DNA of 64,000 nucleotides from Pseudomonadales bacterium (GCA_024234215.1 JACKOQ010000001.1:558001-622000); one strand, 5' to 3'. Counted from the first letter of the stretch, positions 17,212 through 26,280 are shown. Numbers and translations are program-made. The notes: generated by a model not told the origin, from the sequence alone.

Positions 17212-18201
17212 ATGCAAAATTTCACAGCTGATCTTTTGGCTCCCGGATCTATTGAAGTCCAGGAAATATCGCGTCACAGAGCCAAGATCATTCTGGAGCC
17301 GTTGGAATCTGGCTTTGGTCATACGCTGGGCAATGCATTGCGGCGCATTCTGCTCTCATCGATGCCTGGTGCTGCCATTAGCCATGTTGAAATCACTGGT
17401 GTCGATCACGCTTACAGCACCATCGAGGGTGTACGGGAAGATGTGGTCGAGATCATGCTCAACTTGAAAAATGTTGCAATTCGCATGGATGGGCGTTCGC
17501 GCGCACTGTGCACTTTGACCAAGCAAGGTCCAGGGACCATTACCGCAGGCGACATCAAACTGTCTAATGACATGGAGGTTGCCAATCCTGATTTCGTCAT
17601 TGCACACATCGTTGACGATTCAGAAGTGAAAATGTCACTGGAGGTTTCGAAGGGCACTGGCTACGTGACCAGCGACTCTACACGGGCTCTTGACAGCGAT
17701 ACGGTGCCAATTGGCAGACTTTATCTGGATGCAAGCTTCAGCCCGATCAGAAGGGTTGCTTACAGCGTTGAGTCGGCACGAGTCGAGCAGCGCACAAACC
17801 TGGATAAACTGATCATTGAAATTGAAACCAACGGCACCATTGGTGCTGAAGAGGCAGTACGTGGTGCTGCATCAATTCTCCAACAGCAGTTGGCAGTCTT
17901 CATTGATTTGAGAGATGAGATCAAGCGTGAGCCAAGCCGCCACAAGAGCCAGGTTGATCCGATTCTTTTGCGGCCCGTCGATGAGCTGGAGCTGACGGTA
18001 CGTTCTGCCAACTGTCTGAAAGCAGAGAATATCCACTATATCGGCGATCTGATCCAGCGCACAGAAGTCGAATTGCTGAAGACGCCAAACCTGGGCAAAA
18101 AATCGCTGACCGAAATCAAGGATGTGCTGGCGGTTCATGGATTGTCGTTGGGTATGCGGTTGGATGATTGGCCTCCTTACGAGTTGAAGAAGCCGGATTG
18201 A
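17212..18201 (+). CDS. rpoA: RNA polymerase alpha subunit
   Basis: 329 aa, same length as E. coli. The N-terminal dimerisation domain has LEPLESGFGHTLGNALRRILLSSMPG; the C-terminal DNA-binding domain has ELTVRSANCLKAENIHYIGDL and KTPNLGKKSLTEIKDVLA, including the arginine that contacts UP elements. It is between rpsD and rplQ in the alpha set. Confidence 0.99.
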   Translation: MQNFTADLLAPGSIEVQEISRHRAKIILEPLESGFGHTLGNALRRILLSSMPGAAISHVEITGVDHAYSTIEGVREDVVEIMLNLKNVAIRMDGRSRALCTLTKQGPGTITAGDIKLSNDMEVANPDFVIAHIVDDSEVKMSLEVSKGTGYVTSDSTRALDSDTVPIGRLYLDASFSPIRRVAYSVESARVEQRTNLDKLIIEIETNGTIGAEEAVRGAASILQQQLAVFIDLRDEIKREPSRHKSQVDPILLRPVDELELTVRSANCLKAENIHYIGDLIQRTEVELLKTPNLGKKSLTEIKDVLAVHGLSLGMRLDDWPPYELKKPD

Positions 18202-18253
18202 TTTCTGTTTTTTGCGATTATTCATACGAAGTGATAGGTGGGAGATTCTATTT

Positions 18254-18619
18254 ATGCGCCATAGAAACAGTGGGCGTTCATTCAGTCGAACCAGTGCGCA
18301 TCGCAAGGTCATGTTCCGGAACATGGCGGCCTCCCTTTTTGAGCATGAATTGATCAAGACCACTTTGCCCAAGGCGAAGGAACTGCGCAGTTTTGCGGAG
18401 CCGTTGATCACTTTGGCCAAAGTGGATACGGTTGCCAACAGAAGGTTGGCGTTTGATCGGGTCAGGGATAAAAAGGCGGTCGGTAAGCTGTTTTTGACCT
18501 TGGGTCCACGCTATAAAAACCGCCCAGGGGGTTATTTGCGTGTTCTCAAGTGCGACTATCGGGCAGGCGACAATGCACCGATGGCCTATGTGGAGTTGGT
18601 CGATCGTCCCGAGGAGTGA
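18254..18619 (+). CDS. rplQ: 50S ribosomal protein L17
   Basis: 121 aa. MRHRNSGRSFSRTSAHRKVMFRNMA is the conserved start, with GGGAG at 18240-18244 upstream. The protein ends GDNAPMAYVELVDRPEE. It closes the ribosomal block; a terminator follows. Confidence 0.98.
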   Translation: MRHRNSGRSFSRTSAHRKVMFRNMAASLFEHELIKTTLPKAKELRSFAEPLITLAKVDTVANRRLAFDRVRDKKAVGKLFLTLGPRYKNRPGGYLRVLKCDYRAGDNAPMAYVELVDRPEE

Positions 18620-18694
18620 AACTCCCGGCGGAGTGCCGAGTCGACAGTGATTCGATTCGGCACGTCGATCACGGATGATGGTTGAGAAAAAACG

Positions 18695-18730
18695 AAACCA
18701 GTGAGATGGCCTCGCCACCACTGGTTTTTT
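18695..18730. terminator. Bidirectional terminator between rplQ and deaD
   Basis: AAACCAGTG (18695-18703) pairs with CACTGGTTT (18719-18727) around an inner TGGC/GCCA stem, with a T-run after it on the + strand and a second T-run after it on the - strand. It can end both the ribosomal transcript and the convergent helicase transcript. A separate hairpin (18633-18663, GTGCCGA with TCGGCAC) lies just after the rplQ stop. Confidence 0.85.
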
Positions 18731-18797
18731 GATTTATGGGTCCGTGATCCAGTACGCCATGTCTGCCTGATGCCATCCCGCGGTGAAGAGGCGAAAA

Positions 18798-20594
18798 TCA
18801 CCTGTTTTTGCTGCCTGCTGGACGGCCCTTTTGCTTTTCTGCAAAGGGGGGATATTTTGTCTTGGCTGCGCCCTTTGTAGTGGTGGGCTGCTCATAGCGG
18901 CTGATCTTGAGCTGTTTGCCGGCGACCCAGACCTTCTTGAGCAGATGCAACAGCTCTTTGGGCATGCCTTGCGGCAGTCCAACTAGGCTGTAGTCGTCGA
19001 ATATTTCGATGCGGCCGATATATTTGCTGTCGATGCCGGCTTCATTGGCAATGGCGCCGACCAGGTTACCGGGCTTGAGGCCTTGGTTGCGACCGACTTC
19101 GACGCGGTAATTCTCCAGCGAAGCATCCACTGGAGCGGTCATTTTTCCGCGTTTCGGTCCGGTGTCTGATGTCGCACGTCGAACGCTGGGGGCCTCGCGT
19201 TCGCGAGTACGACCCCCATCTCGACTGCGCTGTTGAAGCTGCTCTTCTTCTTCACTTGGTTGCGGCAGTAGCAACTCTCCACCGATCAGCATGGCGGCGA
19301 GTGCCGAGGCGATGTCGATCAGTGGCCGTTGACTCTGTGTCTGATACTCCTGCAGCAGTTTCTGATAGAGCGTCAGGTCGAAGGTGTCGAGGGCGCTGCT
19401 GATGTGTGCATGGAAACGTTCGATGCGCTTCTGGTTGACTTCAGCCACTGTGGGCAGGTACATCCGCTCGATTTTGTGCCCAGTGGTCTGTTCGATGGCA
19501 TGCAGCAGGCGGTTTTCGCGCTGGGTGACGAAGAGGATCGCCTCACCGCTGCGTCCAGCGCGGCCAGTGCGTCCTATGCGGTGGACGTAGGCTTCGGGAT
19601 CGTAGGGGATGTCGTAGTTGATCACATGGGTCACGCGGTCGATGTCGAGTCCACGTGCGGCGACATCGGTGGCGACTAGGATGGCGGTCTCGCCACTTTT
19701 GAGCCGGGCGATGGTCTGCTCCCGCAGGCTTTGCGGGATGTCGCCATTGAGCGGTGCAGCAGTGTGTCCACGGGCGTTGAGCTGCTCCGCCAATGCCAGG
19801 GTTTCGGTCTTGGTGCGCACGAAGATGATGATGGCATCGTGGTCGATGGTCTCGAGAATTCGGCTCAAGGCCTCGAACTTGTCGACACCGCCGACGCGCC
19901 AGAAGCGCTGGCGAATCGCTTCGACCGTGGTGGTCTGCGATTTGATGGCGACCTCTTCGGCGTCATGCAGGTGCTGCCGGGCGATACGGCGGATCGGCAC
20001 TGGCATGGTGGCGGAGAAGAGCGCAACCTGCCGCTTGGGTGGTGTCTGTTCCAGGATCCATTCGACGTCGTCGATGAAGCCCATCCGCAGCATTTCATCG
20101 GCTTCATCAAGCACCAGGTGGTTGATGGTGCCGAGGTCGAGGGTGCCGCGGCGCATGTGGTCCATGACCCGCCCCGGGGTGCCGACGACGACATGGACCC
20201 CCTGCCGCAACTGTATCAACTGCTCGCGGTAGCCCTGACCGCCGTAGACCGTGCAGATCCTGAAGCCAGGCAGATGGACTGCATAGCTGCGGAAGGCTTC
20301 AGACACCTGCAGTGCCAGTTCGCGGGTCGGGGCCAGAACCAGCCCTTGCAGTTGCGGACGGCTGAGGTCGATCTGCGTCAGCAGCGGCAGTGCAAAGGCG
20401 GCAGTCTTGCCGGTGCCGGTCTGTGCTTGCCCCAGCAGGTCCCGACCCGCCAGCAGAAAGGGGATGGTTCGGGCCTGGATGGGCGAGGGGCTTTCATAGC
20501 CGAGATCATCGAGTGCGCGCTGGATCGGTTCCGGCAGGCCAAGGTCGGCAAAGTTGAGGGGTTGTGGAGCGTCGGCAGTGGCAGAGTGCATCAT
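18798..20594 (-). CDS. deaD: DEAD-box ATP-dependent RNA helicase, DeaD/CsdA type
   Basis: 598 aa. Two RecA-like domains carry the Q motif SPIQ, motif I AQTGTGKT at residues 57-64, PTREL, TPGR, DEAD at 163-166, SAT, and the motif V/VI region ATDVAARGLDIDRV to HRIGRTGRAG. A C-terminal DbpA-like RNA-binding domain follows a charged linker: YRVEVGRNQGLKPGNLVGAIANEAGID. This arrangement is that of CsdA, which acts in 50S assembly and mRNA decay in the cold. The lysine- and arginine-rich tail is consistent. Convergent with rplQ; ATGATG gives two possible start codons one residue apart. Confidence 0.93.
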   Translation of the reverse strand: MMHSATADAPQPLNFADLGLPEPIQRALDDLGYESPSPIQARTIPFLLAGRDLLGQAQTGTGKTAAFALPLLTQIDLSRPQLQGLVLAPTRELALQVSEAFRSYAVHLPGFRICTVYGGQGYREQLIQLRQGVHVVVGTPGRVMDHMRRGTLDLGTINHLVLDEADEMLRMGFIDDVEWILEQTPPKRQVALFSATMPVPIRRIARQHLHDAEEVAIKSQTTTVEAIRQRFWRVGGVDKFEALSRILETIDHDAIIIFVRTKTETLALAEQLNARGHTAAPLNGDIPQSLREQTIARLKSGETAILVATDVAARGLDIDRVTHVINYDIPYDPEAYVHRIGRTGRAGRSGEAILFVTQRENRLLHAIEQTTGHKIERMYLPTVAEVNQKRIERFHAHISSALDTFDLTLYQKLLQEYQTQSQRPLIDIASALAAMLIGGELLLPQPSEEEEQLQQRSRDGGRTREREAPSVRRATSDTGPKRGKMTAPVDASLENYRVEVGRNQGLKPGNLVGAIANEAGIDSKYIGRIEIFDDYSLVGLPQGMPKELLHLLKKVWVAGKQLKISRYEQPTTTKGAAKTKYPPFAEKQKGRPAGSKNR

Positions 20595-20741
20595 GGATTG
20601 TCTGGTAACCTGAAAATGTAAATAGGCCGCCGCGCGGAAGATGGGTCATCCCGTCGCGGGCTTGCGGAGTCGGTTGGGTGGCTTCCCGCCAGATATGAAC
20701 GAAAAAGTCAGTGTCTGTTGGATGAAGGGGTGTGGCTGCCG

Positions 20742-21269
20742 TCAGCCGGCAAGATGTTCGGCCAGGGGCAGCGAGAGCTCATGCAGGGCGCGGCGGTACA
20801 CCTCACGCTTGAACTCCACCACGCGGCTCAACGGATGCCAGTAGCTCACCCAGCGCCACTGGGAAAATTCGGGATGGCGGCTGTGATCGACCCGTACCCG
20901 GCTCTCTTCGCCCTGCATCATCAACAGGAACCACTTCTGCTTCTGACCGACGAAGTGGCTGTCAGGCTGGTTGCGCACCAGTCGCTTGGGCAACTGGTAG
21001 TGAAGCCAGCCACAGGTGCAGGCGAGGATGCGGACATCGTGCGGCTCAAGACCGACCTCTTCATGGAGTTCGCGGAACAGCGCCTGTTCAGGCGATTCGC
21101 CACGTTGAATGCCGCCCTGGGGAAATTGCCATGCCTCTTGTCGTCCGATGCGTCTGGCCCAAAATAGTTGGCCCTGTGGATTGGCCAGGATGATGCCGAC
21201 GTTGGGACGGTAGCCGGATGCGTCGATCTCATCGCGGCTGCGGCCACCCCGCGCCGGCGAGCGCGGCAT
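20742..21269 (-). CDS. rppH: RNA 5'-pyrophosphohydrolase (Nudix)
   Basis: 175 aa from the ATG at 21269. GYRPNVGIILANPQGQLFWARR, the Nudix box from GGIQRGE through RELHEEVG (residues about 52-73), LPKRLVR and GQKQKWFLL are the RppH signature. It converts 5'-triphosphate (or diphosphate) mRNA ends to monophosphate and so starts RNase E decay. The start is uncertain: the frame stays open upstream to 21374, overlapping the divergent HAD gene, and no good Shine-Dalgarno sequence precedes 21269, but family homology begins only near DASGYRPN. A perfect 14-bp palindrome covers the start codon. Confidence 0.92.
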   Translation of the reverse strand: MPRSPARGGRSRDEIDASGYRPNVGIILANPQGQLFWARRIGRQEAWQFPQGGIQRGESPEQALFRELHEEVGLEPHDVRILACTCGWLHYQLPKRLVRNQPDSHFVGQKQKWFLLMMQGEESRVRVDHSRHPEFSQWRWVSYWHPLSRVVEFKREVYRRALHELSLPLAEHLAG

Positions 21270-21352
21270 TATAATGCCATTGGCGCCGGTTGGGGATGGT
21301 GCAAGACTTTCACTGTTTTCCATATTTTCACTATTGCGACTTTCAGCGGGGA

Positions 21353-22015
21353 ATGCAAGCAGTGCCACTGGCAATCTTTGATCTCGACAACACCCTGCTC
21401 GGTGGCGACAGCGACCATGCCTGGGGAGAGTTTCTGGTGAGCGAAGGCTGGGTCGATGCGGAGCGATTTCGTGCCAGCAACGATCTGTTCTATCAGCGCT
21501 ATCTCAATGGTGACCTTGATATTTTTGAGTATCAGGCGTTTGCCCTGGCGCCGCTGAAGGAGATGGGGCGCGCGATGGCAGAACAGTTGCGTGCACGATT
21601 TCTGACTGAGCGCATCGCTCCGCTGATTCTGCCCAAGGGGCTGGCGCTGCTGGAGCAGCATCGGCGTCGCGGCGACTTTCTGTTGATCATCACCGCCACC
21701 AGTCACTTCATCACCGAGCCGATTGCCAGCCAACTGGCGGTGGATGATCTGATTGCCACCATGCCGGAGCTGGCCGATGGCGAGTTCACCGGCCGGGTGG
21801 CCGGTGTTCCGAGCTTTCGCGAGGGAAAGGTGGCGCGGCTGCGGCAGTGGCTTGACGAACGTGCGCTGTCGTTGGATGGCAGCAGCTTCTACAGCGACTC
21901 GCACAACGATCTGCCGCTGCTGAGCCTGGTGGAGAATCCGGTGGCGGTCGATCCTGACCCACTGCTGGAGGCCCACGCGCGCGGCGCGAGCTGGCCGGTC
22001 ATCTCGCTGCGATAG
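21353..22015 (+). CDS. HAD-superfamily phosphatase, subfamily IB
   Basis: 220 aa. The nucleophile motif FDLDNTLLGGDSDHAWGEF lies at residues 9-27 with the aspartates at 10 and 12; motif II is TATSHFITEPIA and motif III with the acidic pair is FYSDSHNDLPLL. The alpha-helical cap between them is the PSPase-like C1 type. The same gene lies beside rppH in Pseudomonas, where the family member has been linked to histidinol-phosphate phosphatase activity; that function is only a suggestion here. Divergent from rppH and convergent with the methyltransferase, whose stop lies 4 bases away. Confidence 0.85.
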   Translation: MQAVPLAIFDLDNTLLGGDSDHAWGEFLVSEGWVDAERFRASNDLFYQRYLNGDLDIFEYQAFALAPLKEMGRAMAEQLRARFLTERIAPLILPKGLALLEQHRRRGDFLLIITATSHFITEPIASQLAVDDLIATMPELADGEFTGRVAGVPSFREGKVARLRQWLDERALSLDGSSFYSDSHNDLPLLSLVENPVAVDPDPLLEAHARGASWPVISLR

Positions 22016-22018
22016 CCG

Positions 22019-23212
22019 CTAGCAGGCGCGCACCGTCAGGCTCTTCAGGTACTGGGTCTCCGGCATTGCTGGATGGATCGGGTGATCCGGTCCCTGATGC
22101 CCCTGCTCGAGAACCTGTGCCAGACGGCCGTCATGGCGGGCCGCACTGACCACCACCTCCCACAGTTCGGCAGGTTGCAGGTGGCTGGAGCAGGATGAGG
22201 TGATCAGAATGCCCTCGTCGCTCAACAGCTTGAGCGCAAGCTGATTGAGCTGGTGGTAGCTCTTGAGCCCCTGAGTGTGGAACTTGCGGCGAGGGATCAG
22301 GCTCGGCGGATCGAGCAGAATAAGGTCGAACTGGCGCCGGCTGTCGCGGCACGCCTTGAGGAAGTCGATGGCATCGCCCTGTTCGGTGCTGACCCGCTCG
22401 GCCACGCCATTGCGGCGGGCGTTCTCGTTGACCCACTCCAGGGCATGGGCCGAACTGTCGACACAGGTGACGCTGCTGGCACCGGCCAGTGCCGCCTGAA
22501 TACCCCAGCCGCCGACGTAGCTGTAGAGGTCGAGCACCCGCCGTGCGCGGGCGTGGATGCCGAGTCGGGCGCGGTTGAGGCGATGGTCATAGAACCAGCC
22601 GGTTTTTTGCCCGCCCTGGGCCGGCGCCACGAAACGGCCGCCATTCTCGCTGATCTCAAGCTGTTGCGGCAGTTCGCCGCTGGCCACCTCGGTGTATTCG
22701 TCCAGCCCTTCGATGGCGCGAAAGCCACCTTGATTGCGCCAGATCAGCGTGGCGGGCGCATAGACGGCCGCGATGGCGGTTTCGAGCATCGGCTTCAGCT
22801 GCTCCATGCCGGCGCTGCTGATCTGGCCGACCACCACCTCGCCGTAGCAGTCGAGCACCAGTCCCGGCAAGGCATCGCTGTCGCCATAGACCCAGCGATG
22901 GTGATCGCTGGCGAAGAGTTGCCGGCGCAGCCGCAATGCGGCCTCCAGTCGCCGCGTCAGCATCTCTTCGTCGATGACCACATCGCCCTCACGGCTGTAG
23001 AGTCGGGCCGCAATCAGGGTGCTGGGGTTGACCAGGGCACTGCCGAGCGGTTTGCCCTGGGCGCTGGTGACCGTCGCCAGGGTGCCGGGGGCGAACTGGG
23101 TCAGCGGTGAACGGTTGGTGTCGACTTCGTTGCTGTAGACCCAGCGGTGCCCCTTCTTGATGCGACGGTCATGGCCTGATTTGAGGAGGAGTCTGGGCAG
23201 GGTGCTGGTCAT
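22019..23212 (-). CDS. rlmI: 23S rRNA m5C methyltransferase, RlmI-like
   Basis: 397 aa against 396 in E. coli RlmI. An N-terminal PUA domain (RRIKKGHRWVYSNEV, then GKPLGSALVNPSTLIAARLYSRE) precedes a Rossmann methyltransferase domain with the SAM loop VLDLYSYVGGWGIQAA, the acidic strand VTCVDSSAHAL, motif IV LLDPPSL and the catalytic-cysteine motif SSCSSHL. RlmI modifies C1962 of 23S rRNA. It lies 32 bases downstream of gcvPB on the same strand and may share its transcript. RlmI versus a close paralogue cannot be settled by eye. Confidence 0.85.
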   Translation of the reverse strand: MTSTLPRLLLKSGHDRRIKKGHRWVYSNEVDTNRSPLTQFAPGTLATVTSAQGKPLGSALVNPSTLIAARLYSREGDVVIDEEMLTRRLEAALRLRRQLFASDHHRWVYGDSDALPGLVLDCYGEVVVGQISSAGMEQLKPMLETAIAAVYAPATLIWRNQGGFRAIEGLDEYTEVASGELPQQLEISENGGRFVAPAQGGQKTGWFYDHRLNRARLGIHARARRVLDLYSYVGGWGIQAALAGASSVTCVDSSAHALEWVNENARRNGVAERVSTEQGDAIDFLKACRDSRRQFDLILLDPPSLIPRRKFHTQGLKSYHQLNQLALKLLSDEGILITSSCSSHLQPAELWEVVVSAARHDGRLAQVLEQGHQGPDHPIHPAMPETQYLKSLTVRAC

Positions 23213-23244
23213 GTCGATACCGGATGTGAAGGAAGGTGAAGCAA

Positions 23245-24732
23245 TCAGCTCGGATTGCGGTTGAGATTGGCATCGGGGCGCCAGACCAGATCGGGATTGC
23301 GGCTGGCGCGGGTGTCATCCAGGCGACGTACCGGCAGGCTGTGTGGTGCCTGGCGCAGCCGCTCCGGGTCGTGTGTGGCCTCGGTGAGAATTTTTGCCAT
23401 CGCATCGATGAATCCATCGAGCGTCTCCTTGCTCTCGGTTTCGGTTGGCTCGATCAGCAGCGCTTCGGGCACGATCAGCGGAAAGTAGGTGGTGGGGGCG
23501 TGGTAGCCGTGGTCGAGCAGCCGCTTGGCCACATCCATTGCAGTGATGCCAAGCGCCTTGGCGCTCTGTTGCAGCGTGATGATGAACTCATGGGTGGCGC
23601 GCCGCTGCGGATAGGCCAGCTCATAGCCGATCTCGACCAGACGCTGGGCGAGGTAGTTGGCGTTGAGGGTGGCGTGGTCGCTGACTCGCGCCATGCCTTC
23701 GCGCCCCAGCATCAGCGCATAGGCGAGGGCGCGCAGCAGGATGCCGGCATTGCCCATGAAGCTGCTCAGATGGCCGATCGAAGCGGGGGCCTGCGCCTGA
23801 TCGATCCAGCCGAACCGGGGTTGGCCGTCGGCATCGACCACCTTGCCGACATAGGGCGTCGGCAGGTAGGGCAGCAACCGCTCGTTGACCGCCACCGGAC
23901 CGGCACCGGGTCCACCGCCGCCATGGGGGGTGGCGAAGGTCTTGTGCAGGTTGAGATGCAGGACATCGAAGCCCATCGCACCCGGCTTGGCGCGGCCGAG
24001 GATGGCATTGAGATTGGCGCCGTCGTAGTAGAGCAGGCCGCCGGCGCCATGCACGGCGTCGGCGATCTCGCTGATGCCGCGCTCGAACAGGCCGCAGGTC
24101 GAGGGGTTGGTCATCATCAGCCCGGCGGTGTGGGGGCCGAGCGCCGCCCGCAGTGCGGTGAGGTCGACATCGCCATCGGGCTTGAGCGGAATCTCCCGCA
24201 CGCCGTAGCCGCACATCGCTGCCGTGGCCGGGTTGGTGCCATGGGCGGCAGCCGGGATCAGAATCTCGCTGCGGGCATGGTCGGCGCGGGCCTGGTGGTA
24301 GGCGCGAATCATCGCCACGCCGGCGAATTCGCCCTGGGCCCCGGCCATCGGCGTCAGTGAGACACCGGCCATGCCGGTCACGCTCTGCAGAATCTCCTGC
24401 AGCCGATGGAGCGCGCCGAGAAAACCCTGGCTGAGGCTGATCGGCGCCAGCGGATGGCGGTTGAGAAAGCCCGGCAGCGAGGCGGCCTTGTGGGCGCCGC
24501 GCGGGTTGTACTTCATCGTGCAGGAGCCGAGCGGGTAGAAGTGGGTGTCGATCGAGAAGTTGCGCTGCGACAGCCGGGTGTAGTGGCGCACCACCTGCAG
24601 TTCGGAGAGTTCCGGCAGCGGTGGCGGTGTCGCACGCAGCAGTTCGGTGGGCAGGTCGCTGCAATCGGTCGATCGATCGGGCGCCTGTGCATGGGCGGCG
24701 CGCTGGGGACGGCTCTGGTCAAAAATCAGCAT
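23245..24732 (-). CDS. gcvPB: Glycine dehydrogenase (decarboxylating), subunit 2
   Basis: 495 aa. The PLP-binding domain of P-protein: FYPLGSCTMKYNP, TPMAGAQGEFAGV, HGTNPA and the Schiff-base lysine K264 in HLNLHKTFATPHGGGGPG. MLIFDQSRPQ at 24732 was taken as the start; 41 upstream in-frame residues overlap gcvPA. With GcvPA it forms the heterotetrameric P-protein that decarboxylates glycine and loads the aminomethyl group onto lipoyl-GcvH. It begins 29 bases after gcvPA. Confidence 0.95.
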   Translation of the reverse strand: MLIFDQSRPQRAAHAQAPDRSTDCSDLPTELLRATPPPLPELSELQVVRHYTRLSQRNFSIDTHFYPLGSCTMKYNPRGAHKAASLPGFLNRHPLAPISLSQGFLGALHRLQEILQSVTGMAGVSLTPMAGAQGEFAGVAMIRAYHQARADHARSEILIPAAAHGTNPATAAMCGYGVREIPLKPDGDVDLTALRAALGPHTAGLMMTNPSTCGLFERGISEIADAVHGAGGLLYYDGANLNAILGRAKPGAMGFDVLHLNLHKTFATPHGGGGPGAGPVAVNERLLPYLPTPYVGKVVDADGQPRFGWIDQAQAPASIGHLSSFMGNAGILLRALAYALMLGREGMARVSDHATLNANYLAQRLVEIGYELAYPQRRATHEFIITLQQSAKALGITAMDVAKRLLDHGYHAPTTYFPLIVPEALLIEPTETESKETLDGFIDAMAKILTEATHDPERLRQAPHSLPVRRLDDTRASRNPDLVWRPDANLNRNPS

Positions 24733-24761
24733 GGCGGCAACTCCGTGAGCGGGCAGATCGA

Positions 24762-26111
24762 TCAGCCGAGGGCGCGTTCGAGCGCGGCGATGTAGCGGTC
24801 GATGTCGGCGGCGCTGCTGGTTTCGGTGGTGCAGACCAGCATGCAGTCGGACCACTGTGCAAAGTCATCGGCCAGTGGCACGCCGCCGAAGATGCGCTCA
24901 TCGGCCAGGCGTGCCAGCGTCTGGCGGGGATCGCGCGGCAGCCGCACCACCAGCTCATGAAAACAGGGGCCATCAAGTGGCAGCTCGACACCGGGAATGG
25001 CGCGCAGCCGCTCGGCCAGCGTGCGGCAGTTGTCGTGACAGCGGGCGGCGATCCGGGCCAGACCCGGCCCCATCAGGCTCAGGTAGAGGGTGGCGGCTGC
25101 CACCAGCAACCCCTGGTTGGTGCAGATGTTGGAGGTGGCCTTGGCGCGGCGGATGTGCTGTTCACGCGCCTGCAGCACCAGGGTGAAACCAACCCGGCCG
25201 TCGCGGTCGAGGGTGCGACCGATCAGCCGGCCGGGCAGTTGGCGCACCAGCGCCTCACGGCAGCAGACGAAACCGAAGGAGGGGCCGCCGGAGGCCATCG
25301 GAATGCCCAGTGGCTGGCCATCGCCCACCGCGATGTCGGCGCCGCGGCTGCCCCATTGACCCGGTGGCTTCAGCAGCGCCATCGCCAGCGGATTGACCAG
25401 CGCGATGGCGAGCAGGCCGTTGGCGTGGGCCCAGTCGGTCAGTTGATCGACCGCTTCGAGGCGGCCCAGGTAGTTGGGCTGTGGAATGACCAGGGCTGCA
25501 TGGTCGTCACTCGCAGCGGGCAGTGCCTTGAGATCGACCACGCCGCTGGCGTCGAGCGGCAGCAGATCGAGTTCGATCTGCTGGTTGCGGACGATGTCGC
25601 GCGCGGCGCGCAGATAGAGCGGGTGGATGGTGCCGGCGACCCACACCCGTCTTGCCGAGGCCGAGCGGTTGGCGCGCAGCGCCATCAGAATCGCCTCGGC
25701 CAGCGCCGACGCACCATCGTAGAGCGAGGCGTTGGAGACCTCCATCGCCATCAGCGTGGCCATCATGCTCTGGTATTCGTAGAGCAGTTGCAGCGTGCCC
25801 TGGCTCGCCTCGGCCTGATAGGGGGTGTAGGCGGTCATGAATTCGCCACGGCCGATGATGTCCCAGACCGCGGCCGGAATGTGGTGGGCATAGCAGCCGG
25901 CGCCGGCGAAGCAGAGCACATTGTCATCCTGCGCCGCCAGCGTTCGCAGTTCGGCCAGCATCTCCCATTCACTGAGGCCGGCATCCAGCCCATCGAGGCT
26001 GCTGTCGTGCAGGTGAGGCGGAATTTCGTCGAACAGCGCATCGATGCGGTCGACACCGATGGTGGCGAGCATCTGCGTCACTTCGGCTTCGGTATGGGGG
26101 ATGAAGGGCAT
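24762..26111 (-). CDS. gcvPA: Glycine dehydrogenase (decarboxylating), subunit 1
   Basis: 449 aa. MPFIPHTEAEVTQMLATIGV, CFAGAGCYAHHIPAAV, TPYQAEASQGTLQLLYEYQSMMATL and the NPLAMALLKPPGQWGADI-like segment are typical of the first half of P-protein. This subunit lacks the PLP lysine, which is in GcvPB. The split form is usual in Firmicutes, archaea and some Gammaproteobacteria. Its ATG is 169 bases after the stop of the inserted unknown gene, which separates it from gcvH. Confidence 0.95.
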   Translation of the reverse strand: MPFIPHTEAEVTQMLATIGVDRIDALFDEIPPHLHDSSLDGLDAGLSEWEMLAELRTLAAQDDNVLCFAGAGCYAHHIPAAVWDIIGRGEFMTAYTPYQAEASQGTLQLLYEYQSMMATLMAMEVSNASLYDGASALAEAILMALRANRSASARRVWVAGTIHPLYLRAARDIVRNQQIELDLLPLDASGVVDLKALPAASDDHAALVIPQPNYLGRLEAVDQLTDWAHANGLLAIALVNPLAMALLKPPGQWGSRGADIAVGDGQPLGIPMASGGPSFGFVCCREALVRQLPGRLIGRTLDRDGRVGFTLVLQAREQHIRRAKATSNICTNQGLLVAAATLYLSLMGPGLARIAARCHDNCRTLAERLRAIPGVELPLDGPCFHELVVRLPRDPRQTLARLADERIFGGVPLADDFAQWSDCMLVCTTETSSAADIDRYIAALERALG

Positions 26112-26123
26112 GGGGTGGACTGC

Positions 26124-26219
26124 TCAGAGGGTGGGGGAGAGGGCGGGGTCAGCTTCGTGTGCGATGAGCGTCGCAATGCGCTCCGGATCGGTTGTCTTGA
26201 AATGTTCTGGGAGGTACAT
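26124..26219 (-). pseudogene. Possible remnant of a PaiB-type FMN-binding regulator N-terminus
   Basis: A 31-codon frame reads MYLPEHFKTTDPERIATLIA followed by eleven further residues and a stop. Its first 20 residues resemble the start of PaiB-family FMN-binding transcriptional regulators (MY-P--F--TD------LI), after which the homology stops. It sits in the gap between the unknown gene and gcvPA. I read it as a decayed fragment; a chance match over so short a stretch is possible. Confidence 0.4.
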
Positions 26220-26280
26220 GCGAACTGAATTCCAGCATCGTTATTGGTCCGCTCTTTGGAGCACGCGCTCGCAGCGCGTT

